Shown: piece after piece, positions 22,408 through 34,886 of the stretch
Numbering within the stretch: position 1 is the stretch's first letter
Layout: the number at the start of each line of letters is the position of its first letter
Assembly: GCA_914767715.1 (NCBI GenBank)
Contig: OU612069.1
Span: 18,969,387 to 19,033,386 of the forward strand
Source of the DNA: Membranipora membranacea
Taxonomy: Eukaryota; Bryozoa; Gymnolaemata; Cheilostomatida; Membraniporidae
Length of the DNA: 64,000 nucleotides
Direction: 5' to 3'
The notes under the pieces: generated by a model
The model's database searches: none
Seen by the model: only the letters and a program-made list of their open reading frames with translations
Told to the model about the DNA's origin: nothing
Position numbers and translations under genes: made by a program

Positions 22408-23475
22408 TGACAAATTCCAGTTGTAGTCTATACAAAATTGATAAAATCTGTAGGTACCTAGATCTTGAAAATTTCCCCCAGTGGATCAAAACAAATCAAA
22501 ACAGGCACTTTAGCACTTTTGAAGTGTTCCCTCTGTCTATCCTTACTATGTGACTTACATAGAAGCAAAAGTAAGGGTTTAGTCAAGCAATTCTGCCTGG
22601 TAGATATTAAGATTTTTGACAGGTTGGCTGATCTTTGTTACTACTTACAACTTGGCATGTGCCGGCTTTCATAATCCAATCATAAAATAATTAATTTTGC
22701 TGATGTTAACATATAACACTGATTAAAGAGTCCTAGGCATGATAAAGATAGGATCTCGTGAAGCTATCCATTTTATAAATCTGCTGTTATCCAATGCTGA
22801 GACATAAGCAGCAATATCTATTTGGTGTAAAATCAAAATGCAATGGGATGTCCCCTAAACTGTGACATCGATAATGGGTATTCCCTCTAGGTCACATGAC
22901 ATATTGTGTTGACAAGCAACATTATTTATTATTCTAGCAATCTGATAAATCTCTTGATCTACGGGCAAGCATCTAACCCCTTACATGAGCCGATATGAAA
23001 ATTGCATGTTTGGAGTTTTCTCAGTTACCTACAAAAACCTCTGTTCCGCACCTCATCATTGAACTTGAACGACGTCATAAAGTTCTTTGAGTTATCTCAA
23101 AATGAGTCAAAGCTTCCTTTAAATACTATTTGAAATAGCTTCTATAATGTTATACTGAATGCCCTGAGAAGTGATGGACAGATGTGATGAAGCATGGATA
23201 TTCTAAATCTATCACCCATTAGGCTGATTTCTTGTATATTATCCTTTCACATTCCATGTGATGTAAGTCACTGCAAAATGACCAGGATCATGTCTATAAC
23301 TCGCAAAATGCAAAAATCATTCATTCGCTAATTCTGATGGCAACAACCATACAAAAATGGTGGTATAAACTTGTCTTCTGAAAGATAAACTCATGATTGA
23401 ATAACATTAAATGACACAACTTGACTCTGTTTAAACACTAACCTTTGACAACTCATGCAGATTTTTCCATTGCAG

Positions 23476-26400
23476 ATGACAGGGCTGAAAAAATTTCAGT
23501 GCAAGAGTGAAGGATGTGAACTCTTTGATGAGGTTGTAAGAGGGAAGATTCGTAAAAATGGGGAACCTCCAGAATGCCATGCCTGTGATCAGATTCTGTT
23601 AGAAGTTCCATCCGACAATACTTATCCAGGTACTACTTCTTATTCAGATGGTATTAGTACATTCAGACTGCGGAAGGGGAATTTTAGCATTGGTAATATT
23701 TGGCGCTACAACTACCTGTGACAATGTTATACACATACATGTACACACATATATTAAATAATATATATATATATATATACGTATGTATATGATCAGTTTG
23801 TGTCTTATAAGTGGAGAGTCAGATTGACTCTGCAATCATTGATATGAATTTATGAATCATTGTTAAAACACATAGCGTGGCTATTTGGTAAAAAAACATT
23901 GTGTCAGGATCTGAATAAAGCCAAAAGTCTGGTTACTTTTATGTTTTGCATTGATTGACGACCTGTTAAAACTCAGGCAAGCTGCTTGACATAAGTTTAC
24001 AAGGGCAAGCTATTTTACGATTCTAAACCTGTTGACCGATCAAAGATGAGAAATGCGGTCAGGCAACTATACATGTATAGCCAGCGCTTGTTCAGGGTCA
24101 GATATGTTCCCGTCATCCATAATATATCAGTGATTAAAATGAAAAATATGTTTCTGATCACATCATGTACATAACATTTCTTTGCTGTGCGCTGCAAGAA
24201 ATTTGATATAGTGGTTTTCGTTTTTGAGGTGTAAGTCAGCCTAGAAAGCGAACCAAAAAGTTCACCGAAGAAGAATGGAAGGAAATCGAACGAAAGACAC
24301 GTAAAATCGCTGATGAAAAGATGTAAGTTAATTTATCAGATAAATTACGAGATGAAAAACCTATCCCTTCTTCTTGAGGTTCTTGGAGTTTAAAGCAAAA
24401 TTGTTTTCGTGGGCTGATGATTGATGGCTAGTAAATGACCCACCATGAGAACAAACGTTTTGGCCCAAGTAGTTGTCCGAGAGGTCATAGTGTCTTGCAT
24501 AAACAGAGTTCAGCAAAACGTGTTTCTGCATCCAGTGGTTCCTTGTTTAAAACCAGAATCCAAATTTTCAAGACTTGCCCTGCAGCTTTTTCTGCATTTC
24601 AAAGCTTTGACAAAATTCAGCCTTTTTAGGATGATTGTGTGATACTCAGAAAAATGATTGAAATTGTCATTTAAGACTATAGTTAAATGGACCCAAATAA
24701 ACTTAGCTTAATTCATCAATATAGTTTTGATGTAATTTATTAAATATTCTACTATTTATACACATTTTGTTACCAGAAAAGGATCTAAAATGGCGGAGTT
24801 TGATAAAAAGTATGGAAAAGCCTTGGAACCCTGGAACGAAAGGATAGCCTCACAGAATAGAGTTGCCGCTAAAAGGGCTAAGTATCTCAACAATCATCAA
24901 TGTGAGTGCTAAAATGCGGGGCCTAAAGCTACATGATGTGTGGGGTGGAACGGGTATGTGGAAACCAGCAGGCCTTTTTGCAAAATCCAGGATACGAGTC
25001 AGGTATGGTAACGCGTAGAAAACCATCTGAACGTGCTTTTTGCTGAACTTTGGTGCATAAGGAAACTACTGGAGTTCAGGCAAAAAGTCATACCAATCTT
25101 GCTGAAAAATCACAGGGCCAGACGCTAAAGACATTTCAAGACCAGTCAATGCTCAGTTGAATTTGTTATCATCCTACTTTTTTGTAAAGAACAAAAAATA
25201 GGTCATTATGCCTTGATATTTCACAACCACTGTCTGTAGCAACTACAAGTTTGCATATTCGACCAGCAGTAACAATACTGTCTTACTAGCTGCTGCTTAC
25301 TTGCTCAGTTATCTTCAACAAAATGTAACCAGGTTGTATACTGATATTATTCACAACCTTTTTATTCACTTTCATAGGGGCGTCTGACGAGCTAGTTAAG
25401 CTTGAGGCTTACCAAGATAGTGGTGTGAGGTTCCGTTCATCAACGGCTGATATCAAAATCGCTGGGTCCGCTGATGGCAAAGTTGTGATAAAGGTTAGTT
25501 ATATCGAACAAACTTTGAATATCCTATATATCTTAGAAATGAGACTACAAGCAAGATTCAGGTTTTCTTGGCAATTCCTCAGCAGAATATTATTTGTATC
25601 AAAGTTCCACTAGATGAAGTTACTCTCCCATGTAAGCAAGGAATTGCATTATTGACAAACATACTTGTAACAAATATAATAAAACACATAGGAAGGATAT
25701 GGAAATTAGTAGCATAATTTTAGGGGGGGGGGCTTCAAGGCACGCCACTACTAGCAGTACACATAAATGTCCATTTAACATGCAATACCATAACCAGAAA
25801 AAATCCTGAATGTATGATGACGGTTCTTTGGACATTGTGCAAGGTTGGATAGAGCGAGTCCTACGGTCTGAAAAGAGCAAATGTTATTATATTTCTATAC
25901 GGAAAATCTCTACTACATAAAAATTTTTTTATGAGGTAGGCTATATCTGTGGCATTCCTCTGTTTAAATTTAATTACGGTACTTTAATGTGCTTCTCAAA
26001 GGGTAAAAGACTCTTTACCTCTGTTGAACGTTTAATACTCATATGGCAAAAGAGTCTCCACCCTAGCTAGTACTTCAGTGTGCATATTTTTAATAGCATC
26101 CTTTGCCCGTGAATTAAGCTCTTGTTGCGAAGCTAAAGCAGCCCAAAAACACTAAAATTTAAAAATTATGCCATAATAACCTACTTAGGAATTTTCACTT
26201 GACATATATACAACACCTCTAAATGTTTTGAGGCTGGGCTTTGCACCCGGCAAGATGTGCCCTTCCCTACCATTTGTTCTGAACTAAGGTCCGCTTGCTC
26301 ATTAAAGAAAAAAGGACAGGACAGTATGATGCTACACTGGCTTACAAGGGAGAGATAAATGATATAAAAGGATCTCTATGGTAAAGTGAGCGCATAAAAC

Positions 26401-28208
26401 TTGAGTATTACTCCAATCACAGATTGTATATTTTCTTGTGTACCTCAATGCTGACCAGATTAATTGATGATAGTCTGGGAAATCATCTTTTCTTTCAGAA
26501 AAGAGTGAGATTTGCAGACCCAATTTTGTCAATCATTATTGAGTCAAATGTGGAACAAGAAGAATTATCCGATGCTCATTCACATCGCTCATGCTCTGGA
26601 TCAATGACCGATATCGAACCAGCGCATAAAGGCTTGTCTGAAAGCAGCGCAAGACATGACAAATTTGAAACTCAAACCAACCATATCCTTCATCCTTATC
26701 AGGAAAACAAACTTGCCACAGACCATTGTCTAGAGGAAAAAATTGCTATTAGGCCACAAGTTACTTTGAAACTTACTGATGACCCTGTTGAATCTGAAGG
26801 AAATAGATCAGGACCTATTGATGATGTAAGGGACACATGTTCAACAGAACCACATGGGAATGTTGAGCTAAAGGTGCAGGGGACCCTTGAATTTCAACCA
26901 ATCTTCAGAAATGAAACTGAAGGCACAAGGAACGCAAAAAGGAAGAGGAAGCAAAGTTTAGAACAGGGTGAAGAACCATTAGCTTACAAGAAGGAACAAC
27001 GCTGTAAAAGCCCAAGGTCTAGGAAAGAGATGACGAGTAACAAATACATCACAACACAGAGGCCCTTTATTAAAACAACTAAGAACACAGCAGATATTGT
27101 AGGTATTGCATCTAGAGATACTGGTGGCTCAGGAGCTCTGCCCATAAAGGAATCACATGAAAGTTCTACTCTTAAGGACAAGGCCGATGTAACTGTTGAG
27201 AGCGGTCATATGAGAGGTAGTAAAAGAAAGAGCAATCAGAGCAACCAAAGTCAGCAGATAGAAGAACCATTACCAAAGCAAAGCATTCAGAATACATACT
27301 ACGATGATCAGAATTCACAATCAGGTGTTGACCAGATCATAAAGCAAAAAAAGCAAGAAACAACGAACACGATAGTCAATCAGCAATGTAGTAGTAGCAC
27401 AGACCAAACAGATACCATGGATATATGTGGCAGACAGCCTCTTAGTAGGGACTCCGGGCACAAGACAGAACACACAGCAATACCAGTTCTGGTATCGGCA
27501 AACAATAAAAGTCCAATGAAGGGCAAGCTTTCTGAGCTTACAAGGGAAAAACGCATCCAAAGGTCAAAAGTATTTGAAAAGAACAGGATGGGCACACATC
27601 CAAGCAGGGAACTATCAGATGGATGCGCGCTGATGGAGGAGCGATCACAAACAGATTGCGATGAAAAACCTATTGTGAATACTGGACTTCATTTAAAGGA
27701 TCAGAAAGAAGACACTCATGTACGTCAGTTGCCAGACACAGAAATTACAAAAGGGAAGAGAGCAGATGTTTATGAAGAAATAAATGAAGAACCAGCTGTT
27801 GTATCAACTGAAAATAAGACTCCTGTGAAGAAAAAGTTTTGTAATCTGATGAGAGAAAGTCGCATCAAGAGGTCAAAAATATTTCACAAGAACAGATTTG
27901 GTGGGAGCTCGCCAATGGAGGATAACTCAAAAACAGATTGTCGTGAGATAAATTCCGTAAACACTGAACTTCTGATGAATGATCAGTGCAAAGAGACTCA
28001 CGGCTTGCAGCTACAAAAGCCAGATGGTAGCATTGAGAATAAGGTAGAAAAAAAAGCGGGTTCACTACAAAAGAACAATTGTCAAACATACTGTAACATC
28101 ATTCGAAAAAAACTTATAGCAAAGTCTAAAAAAATTCTAAAAACTCGAAAGATACGCTCAAAAGTCAAACAAGCTATTCAGCAATACATAACATCTGCTG
28201 GTAAATAG
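23476..28208 (+). CDS. zinc-ribbon, highly basic 732-residue protein with PP1-docking-like motif
   Basis: Five exons, 23476-23629, 24229-24322, 24777-24901, 25378-25493 and 26499-28208 (TAG), have GT-AG borders, and their phases (1, 2, 1, 0) close to exactly 733 codons. The first ATG follows a CCATTGCAG acceptor, so a 5' untranslated exon is likely. Residues 9-37 form a C-x4-C-x19-C-x2-C zinc ribbon. Residues 55-160 hold a basic helix (FTEEEWKEIERKTRK) and a linker. KKRVRF at 163-168 fits the protein phosphatase 1 docking consensus R/K-V-x-F. The large last exon is hydrophilic and rich in K, E, S and Q, with two repeats at about 497-528 and 601-632 (N-K-S/T-P-x-K ... R-I-x-R-S-K-x-F-x-K-N-R-x-G) and a very basic tail near 700-725. 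Multiple lysine-arginine clusters suggest a nuclear protein. I do not recognise the family; the exon model is strong, the function is not known. Confidence 0.75.
23750..23790. repeat. (AT)n/(TATG) microsatellite in intron 1 of the zinc-ribbon gene
   Basis: About ten AT units followed by ACGTATGTATAT lie in the first intron of the 732-residue gene. Confidence 0.85.
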
Positions 28209-28992
28209 TTGATGTGTCATGCCTGCAGTACAACGATTGATAACAGACTAATTTTAGGGCAAGCAAAATAGTGATTTGATGCATCGTTCTTCCTTCAGGA
28301 GCTACAACGTTTAATATTGATCAATGTTAAATCAGTGGTTACATATTTCATGCTCGAGTAACTAACGCTGTACACACATTTTGGTGGGGTATTGGATGCT
28401 CAAGATTGATCGGTTGGTTGGACAGAATTGTTTTTTACTAGAGTATGGGGTATTTGGTGATATAATTCTAATCTTGAGAATTAGGGCATGGAATGATTAA
28501 TGAAAAATAGTTCATGATCAAGGAACAAGACTTGGGTAGATGGTGTTTGAGTGAAGTTCTGGCAATCGAAATTGCCATATTCAATATGTCAATTGGATTT
28601 TTACTGCTTTAGGGGCAAAGCTTGGATTGTTTTATTTAATTTGCAAGTAGTGTGGCCGACTGTTTATGAAGCATGGTAAATTATATATCCAGCAACTACC
28701 TAGTTATCCATACCTGAAGATTCTAGAAGCTCATCACATTTCTTGTGTCAATTCATCATCTCTCCATACTTTGATCTATCATTTTAGCAAATTTCAGCAT
28801 TGGAATTTTTGTATTTATCAAGTTATAAGCTCTAAAAGTTTTAATGTTATAGTAGTTGTTTAAAATTGGTAATCGGTCAATGAATCTATTATGCCAACAG
28901 TATTACACAAAAATTGATGATCAAGATGTATGGTGCAAGTGTCTCTCAAACTTAGGCATGTGAGTTCAGTGGTCAGACATTCTGATCCTGCA
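28209..28992. other. intergenic, nothing seen
   Basis: AT-rich spacer between the zinc-ribbon gene and the first TTAA element. No clear AATAAA was found just after the stop at 28208, so the 3' end of that transcript is undefined. Confidence 0.5.
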
Positions 28993-30143
28993 TTAAGGTA
29001 ATGTCAAAGACCGATCCGAATATCAACATATCATATACTCTTAGAGAGCTGCTGAGCTACTGAAAATGAATACCTGAACAAAAACTTGATTCGATGACGT
29101 TGTGTCATTTTAGAGAGGAAATGAGGCAGAAAACGCTGTTTTTGTCAATGCAGATGGAGGAGTAAAATTAAATGCAAGAAATTTCAAACCAAGTGGAATG
29201 CATACTTAAAGATTGCCTTCATCGTAAAATTTGATTTTCTTTGATATATGACTAGTCTAAACTCACTTTTTACGTCACGCCATACATTGCTTTTTTTTGT
29301 GAAGCCGTGAAAATATGTGAAATTTTAATCATTAATATAGAACAGATCATAAGCTGGAAACAAAATTAATTATGATTTTCTCTTAGAGTACACTTCAAAT
29401 GTCATACACATTGACTTTCAACATATTAGCTTGCATATTGCGAAGACAGTAGACTCTCGAATACAGCTAATATTTTCGCCACTTTTGCATAACGTAAATT
29501 GTGCTGTCCAAATGACCATAATTGTGGCCAAACAAAGTTTTTTTGAAAGTTCTCACATACGAAGCCGCTTTCATTAACCATGGTGCACACAGTTAATGCC
29601 AACAGATTTTTTTACTGCATCTTCGTTTTTTTTGAATTTAACACAAAAGAATGCCCAAAAACACCTCAAAAGTCCCAAAAAATAGCTGTTTTTTGGCATT
29701 CTTTTGCGTTAAATTCAATAAAAAGGAAGATGCAGGGAAAATGTATTTTGGCATTTCCTGTGTGCACCATGGCTAATGAAAGCGGCTTCGTATGTGAGAA
29801 CTTTCAAAAGAACTTTGTTTGGCCACAATTATCGTCATTTGGACAGCACATTTTACGTTATGCAAAAGTGGCGTAAATATTAGCTGTAATATCGAAGAAA
29901 ATCCAATTTTGCGACAAACTCAATCTTAGAGTATACATTTCACCTGTTTTGAAATTTCTTGCAATTAATTGGACTCCTCCACACATCTGCTTTGACAAAT
30001 ACAGCGTTTTCTGCCTCATTTCCTCCCTAAAATGACACACCGTCATCGAATCAAGTTTTTGTTCAGGTATTCATTTTCAGTAGCTCAGCAGCTATCCAAT
30101 GGTGATATTTTGATATTCGGATCGGTCATTGAAATTACCTTAA
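28993..30143. mobile_element. 1.14-kb TTAA-flanked inverted-repeat element, copy 1
   Basis: TTAA at 28993-28996 and 30140-30143 encloses inverted ends GGTAATGTCAAAGACCGATC and (reverse complement) GGTAATTTCAATGACCGATC. The inverted similarity continues inwards almost to the centre (for example GAAAGTTCTCACATACGAAG at 29544 and its complement at about 29790), so most of the element is one large imperfect palindrome. The innermost hairpin is around AAAAGAATGCC / GGCATTCTTTT at 29646-29706. TTAA duplication is characteristic of piggyBac and Kolobok superfamilies. No transposase is encoded. A shorter sister copy is at 48072-48983. Confidence 0.8.
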
Positions 30144-33100
30144 GAGACCAGATTGCAGGGGAAGAATATCTGACCCCACTTGTACCATGCAATTTGATCA
30201 TTAATATAGCTGCGTTACATTAACATTAAAAGATAGATGCAATATTCATTGACTGCTGTGACGTTCTACCCTGATACCAGCTCATTCCACGGTTTTGGAG
30301 CCCTAACTTGATGAATATCATGATGCTACCGCATAAACTGCTTATGTGATATTTTGATGTATGGACAATATGATATGATACAAGAAAATTTTCATGCTAT
30401 TTAAGTTTTAATTATATATTACCTGAAGACTACCAAAAGACCAAAGCAATGAATAATCTGGTACAAATTATAGATGGTTTTTGAAATTGTCCCCCTGCTC
30501 ATCTATGAGGTAACTGTTCCAAGTACTGTAGTTTGGTTTAGTTTAGTTTATTGAAGCATTCAGTATCAAATATTGAAAAATAGCGAATGCGTGGACTGTT
30601 AAAATTATTTAGAAACTACTAATACAAATATAGCAGAGGTTATTAAATTTCTTCACCAACAATTGTAAAATGATTTGGCACATTTAGCTGTCCTACACAC
30701 GTTTGTTCTAAAAATTGTAGGCTCACGAGATGATATTCTAGCAGTATTTAGTTTAATGCAGTTAAAAAGAAGGTGCATCTGATCATTGGCTATTTCCATA
30801 AAATGTTTGGGTTGATATTGGTTATAAAATCAGATAAATTGGTCAGATTTAAAAGTTCTAGGCACTCATCATAAATAATTTAAGAATAAATTGTTCTGGG
30901 GTACCTGCTACCATTTCCAAATACTTTAACTTATTGATTTTTTCCACATAATTTGAGAACAAAAATATATATCTTCATTGTTGGGAGACAATAATTCATT
31001 AACATTTACAGTTCTATAAAGTAGATAGAAGTGGTAGCATAATGGGTTGGTGAACAATAAGGAATTGATACCTCATATTGGAGCAGGTGTGAAAATTTCT
31101 CCCACTATAAAAAGCTATTTCTTCTCTTGAGTTATGGATTTTTGAGTGTAAAGATATTGCAGAACCACTACAGAACCAGCTGCCAGACTATATATTGCTT
31201 TGGTCTCCTGGTAACCTTTAAGGTCATAATTCAGTATTTAGTGAACATACCTCTCAAAAGTCCTGGGTGTGGGGAGGCTTGAGAGACTCTCAGGCCATGC
31301 TGTGTAGAAGAGTCATTTGCATATCCATACTAATTAAGTTTGTGTTACACTTCTCTTCTCACAATGTTGGTTTTATTCATACTGGAGACAAATTGGTCTA
31401 GAAATGAGCATCAGTAGTATGACACTTTGGGTTCTCAATGCAATATGTCATGATTGAAGCCTGTCCAATAAGCCAAATTGTCACATGACTTATGCTAATT
31501 TCTAAGCCAAGAGTTCAGTATGAATAAAGTCACCATTATGAGAGTAGAGGAAGTGACATCATCATTATCTTTCTTTAGCTAACTATTCAATAAGCTGCTA
31601 CTCACAATGGATGAGTTTGTGAGGTTTCTAATAATAGTAAAACATTGTTGAGTAGAGATATGCAAAAGACACCTCCTTAGCAGTATGAAAAAAAGGGTAT
31701 GTGACTTACAGTACTATCTTCTAAATTATCAGCTAATTATTATCCAATTAATTCTAAATTACAAGCTCATTTAATCTAAATTATCAGAAAAAGGTATCAG
31801 CTCTGCTACATCAATTACCCAGAAGTCAATGTTCAGATCATTACACAATAGCTAGTTATATGGAATTTCAAATTTTCAATGCAAACACATGCACAATAGT
31901 ATAGTATATCTTTCAATAGCCAGTTTTTACTTTGGGAAAGAGGAAAGCTCATCAGCTTTGTCAAATTCTTAAATTATGATCCTCAATTGTTGTGCGTTAA
32001 TAATACATTGATTTAAATTTTTTTTTGGTTTCTGCAACAATTAATTGTATTTAAAAACAATGGACTGAAATAGTGAAATAAAATAAGGCAGCGGCAGATT
32101 AGTCCAGGACTGGTGTGGCAACCATCCGATTTGGAATGTCAAGTCCACTCCAATTCTCATCAAAAAGGCATCCTTATAAATCACAATTTTATCTAGTAAA
32201 GCTTCCATGTGTCTACGCCCTGGGATCTCATTAATTTTGGCCATCAAGTGTTTCCCATTTCAATTACCCTTTCAACTTCTAATAGTGACATTTAAATTAC
32301 ACTTTTATCCGCTGCCTATCCTGTGCCAGGCAGCAGGCAGACCGGCAGGGGGAAGGGGGTGTGCATTTGGTGCTAAGGAGAGCGCTTAGTGGAAGAGAGG
32401 TCGGAGAGGGAAGGGAGGGCTGGCAGTTGGGCTGACGAAGAACAGTCCAATATGGGGTGTATTTGGTGGTCATTTACTAGCTCTATGAAAAGTTAAGAAT
32501 GTTTTCATTTCGAGCTCTTTTAAAATTTGAAAAGTTTATTTTGCCTGAATTACGATCTGGTTCTTGCTAATTGATGTAGAATATTTGATAGTTGTGACAA
32601 TAAATTTGTATCAGTAACCTATTTTAAGTTAACATTTTTTATTGTTTGCGACAACTTTCTTGTAACTTCAGTTATGGTTCATTTGGTAGTCACTGGGTAT
32701 TTTATTATACATTACATACTGCCCACAACACTATTCGTGAGTGATGTAAAACAATTTATGTTACCACCCTAGGGCAGTAAGAACAATACAGTTGATATGT
32801 TGCACATGACCGTGTTGGTTGATAGCACCTCACCCATGTAACCATTTCTCAAGTCTTCTTACTTAATCATCAACTAGTCTTCATTAATCAGCCCATGCAA
32901 CGACCTCCCACTTCAAATCAACAAATACCAATGAATTCTTGCTAATAAATCTGTCTAACCAGCCCAACCATCTCGAGCCATCCTCTGTCAGTGCCGAAAT
33001 GCCCATACAGCTTTTAAATGACTTATTTGAGAAAAAAATATGTAACCATTGTTTATAACATTGTTGAATATCAAGCACTCAAAGTATGTAACATCTGATG

Positions 33101-34530
33101 AAAACAGCGGTGCAAAATAGTATATTGTAGTTTTAATATCGCAATTGTTAAGTTACATATGACCCTTTGCTGGGAAAATATTCGTATTTTTATTGCCTTC
33201 GACTCTGTTCTGAAGAGTATCAATGTTGTGAGTTTAGGCATGGCAAAATTTTGATAACACTGGAAGAATTCCCAAATAAGTACAATACAATAATTTACAA
33301 TATGTGAACTAATAAATATTTCAAGTAAATGTCGAGAGGCTTTCGTTTGTAATGACTGTAGGTTTACATACACCGTAGAATGATAAATATTTAATAATGC
33401 CAATCAATGAAGGTTTATTTTTTCATCCGATTCTGGCTACCCATCTATTTCTGGTTTGTTTTTCTCCAAGTTACAATAATCTCCTTGTGTTTTGATCAAA
33501 TATCTTTCTTTTTCTTTGGTGGTTTCCTTTTTAAAACAACTTGTTCTGGTCCTAACCCAAATAAAAAATATAAACATTAGTGAATTACTATGAAGAGGAG
33601 CTCATTTATTTTTTTGCTTGTTGCAAGAGAATCTTTTAGGATAAATATTGTGATTCTTGCTGTTGAAAGATGCCGCGTTTGGTGATAGTGTACTGATGAA
33701 GCAATCTTTACATTGGTACACCCAACCCATGCGTTGTTTAGTACTATCTTTCCATCACTCAACACCACAATCTCTCCTTGTGGTTTAATTGTGAAGCTGA
33801 AAGCAGCAAGAAATATTTGAATGGGTAGTAATACTATCTCTTGGTGTGGCTCCGTACTGCATTTTTTGGGCTTAAATGAGACAATTATCAAAGATTTGTT
33901 TGAATTGTTTGGTTATGGCAGCAGTCATATGCAGGAACATACTAAATCTGTCATCATAGCAAGGAATAACAGGGGATTTATTCCCCCATTTTCCTGTTAC
34001 TCCTTATTAAATGAAAATGGCTGATTGAAGTGTCATAAAACCAAAACAAATTAATCTGAATATCTAGTCAGTTTTTATCAATCTATCACAAAACCCTGCT
34101 GCTCAATCTAAATCATCATGTATCATGTGCAACTCTAACTTTAGATTTGTTTCAATTTTTGGTATAAGTATCTGTCAGGGGGAATAATAACCCCCACCCC
34201 CATGACAGACATTTACTAAAAATGATGGTAGAAGATAGCTCTAACAGCCGGTTCGGCGCGCATTGGTAAGAGTAGGCTCCGAAACCTGGTGGCAATTCAG
34301 ACACTAAACATTGTGAAATCAGATTATGCCTCGGAGTTGCTAATGCATAGTAAGCTCTTAACTGTCACATTTATTGCAATGAGGCTCCATAAGCTAAGTC
34401 ACCACTCAGTGTCTAGTCAGCAACTACATTCGAATTAGTTGATAGCTGATGTTACATAGTATATTCTTTACTGCCCATCAATGGATTGCCATGAGACCCT
34501 GGTTGCCCTATTAATCTTTCAGGTACCGTT
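30144..34530. other. intergenic, no supported gene
   Basis: 4.4 kb of AT-rich sequence. It contains a G-rich patch at 32335-32430 and a TTTAGTTTAGTTTA repeat at about 30535. I searched here for a kinase glycine-loop exon ending in VAIK and found none convincing. A weak minus-strand exon pair at 33712-33796 and 33500-33560 is listed among the rejected items. Confidence 0.45.
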
Positions 34531-34788
34531 CAGAGGGGTCTTTCAATTAAAAACAGTCATTATCGCAATATGATCGCTCACTCACTGAGTGAGCAATACC
34601 TGTTTGGCTCTCGATTTTAGATCGCCCAGTCACTTGATGGAACTATATGCATTTTGAGTAAGCGATTTGGGAGCGGTTTTGTCAAACTCTAGTAATTGAA
34701 AGACCAAGTGAGTGATAATTTTGAGCGATGTGATAGTGATAACTTGCTTCAGTAAGGGATGGGTGTTTCTAATTGAAAGCCCCCACAG
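34531..34788. mobile_element. 258-bp MITE, family A copy 2
   Basis: This copy shares ends (GGGGTCTTTCAATTA and its complement) and interior blocks with 16425-16663: GATCGCTCACTCACTGAGTG, CAGTCACTTGATGGAACTAT, and GTGATAGTGATAACTTGCTT. A small extra stretch in the middle makes it longer. It lies 98 bp upstream of the first recognised exon of the first kinase gene. Confidence 0.8.
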
Positions 34789-34886
34789 ATAACTTTTGAT
34801 GAATGGTGAATAACTAATGTCTCTAACTGTGTTATTATATACAGACTGTGCCCAAATTTCCTGTAAACTCTAGATGTTGGTTTCAG

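Noticed and set aside
29580-29876. 98-codon open frame inside the first TTAA element, with a similar antisense frame in the second copy
   Set aside because: It arises from the palindromic arms (the same peptide pieces appear on opposite strands of the two copies) and has no transposase motif.
33500-33796. Minus-strand exon pair: 33796-33712 (IKPQGEIVVLSDGKIVLNNA) with good splice sites, and a lysine-rich terminal piece (KRKPPKKKK) near 33550-33500
   Set aside because: The phases of the two pieces do not join with the best donor and acceptor, and no domain is recognised; left as a weak candidate only.
33821-34024. Plus-strand open frame with GYGSSHMQEHTKSVIIAR, tested as the missing glycine-loop exon of the first kinase
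   Set aside because: No GT donor after the lysine/arginine position and the glycine spacing does not fit G-x-G-x-x-G.
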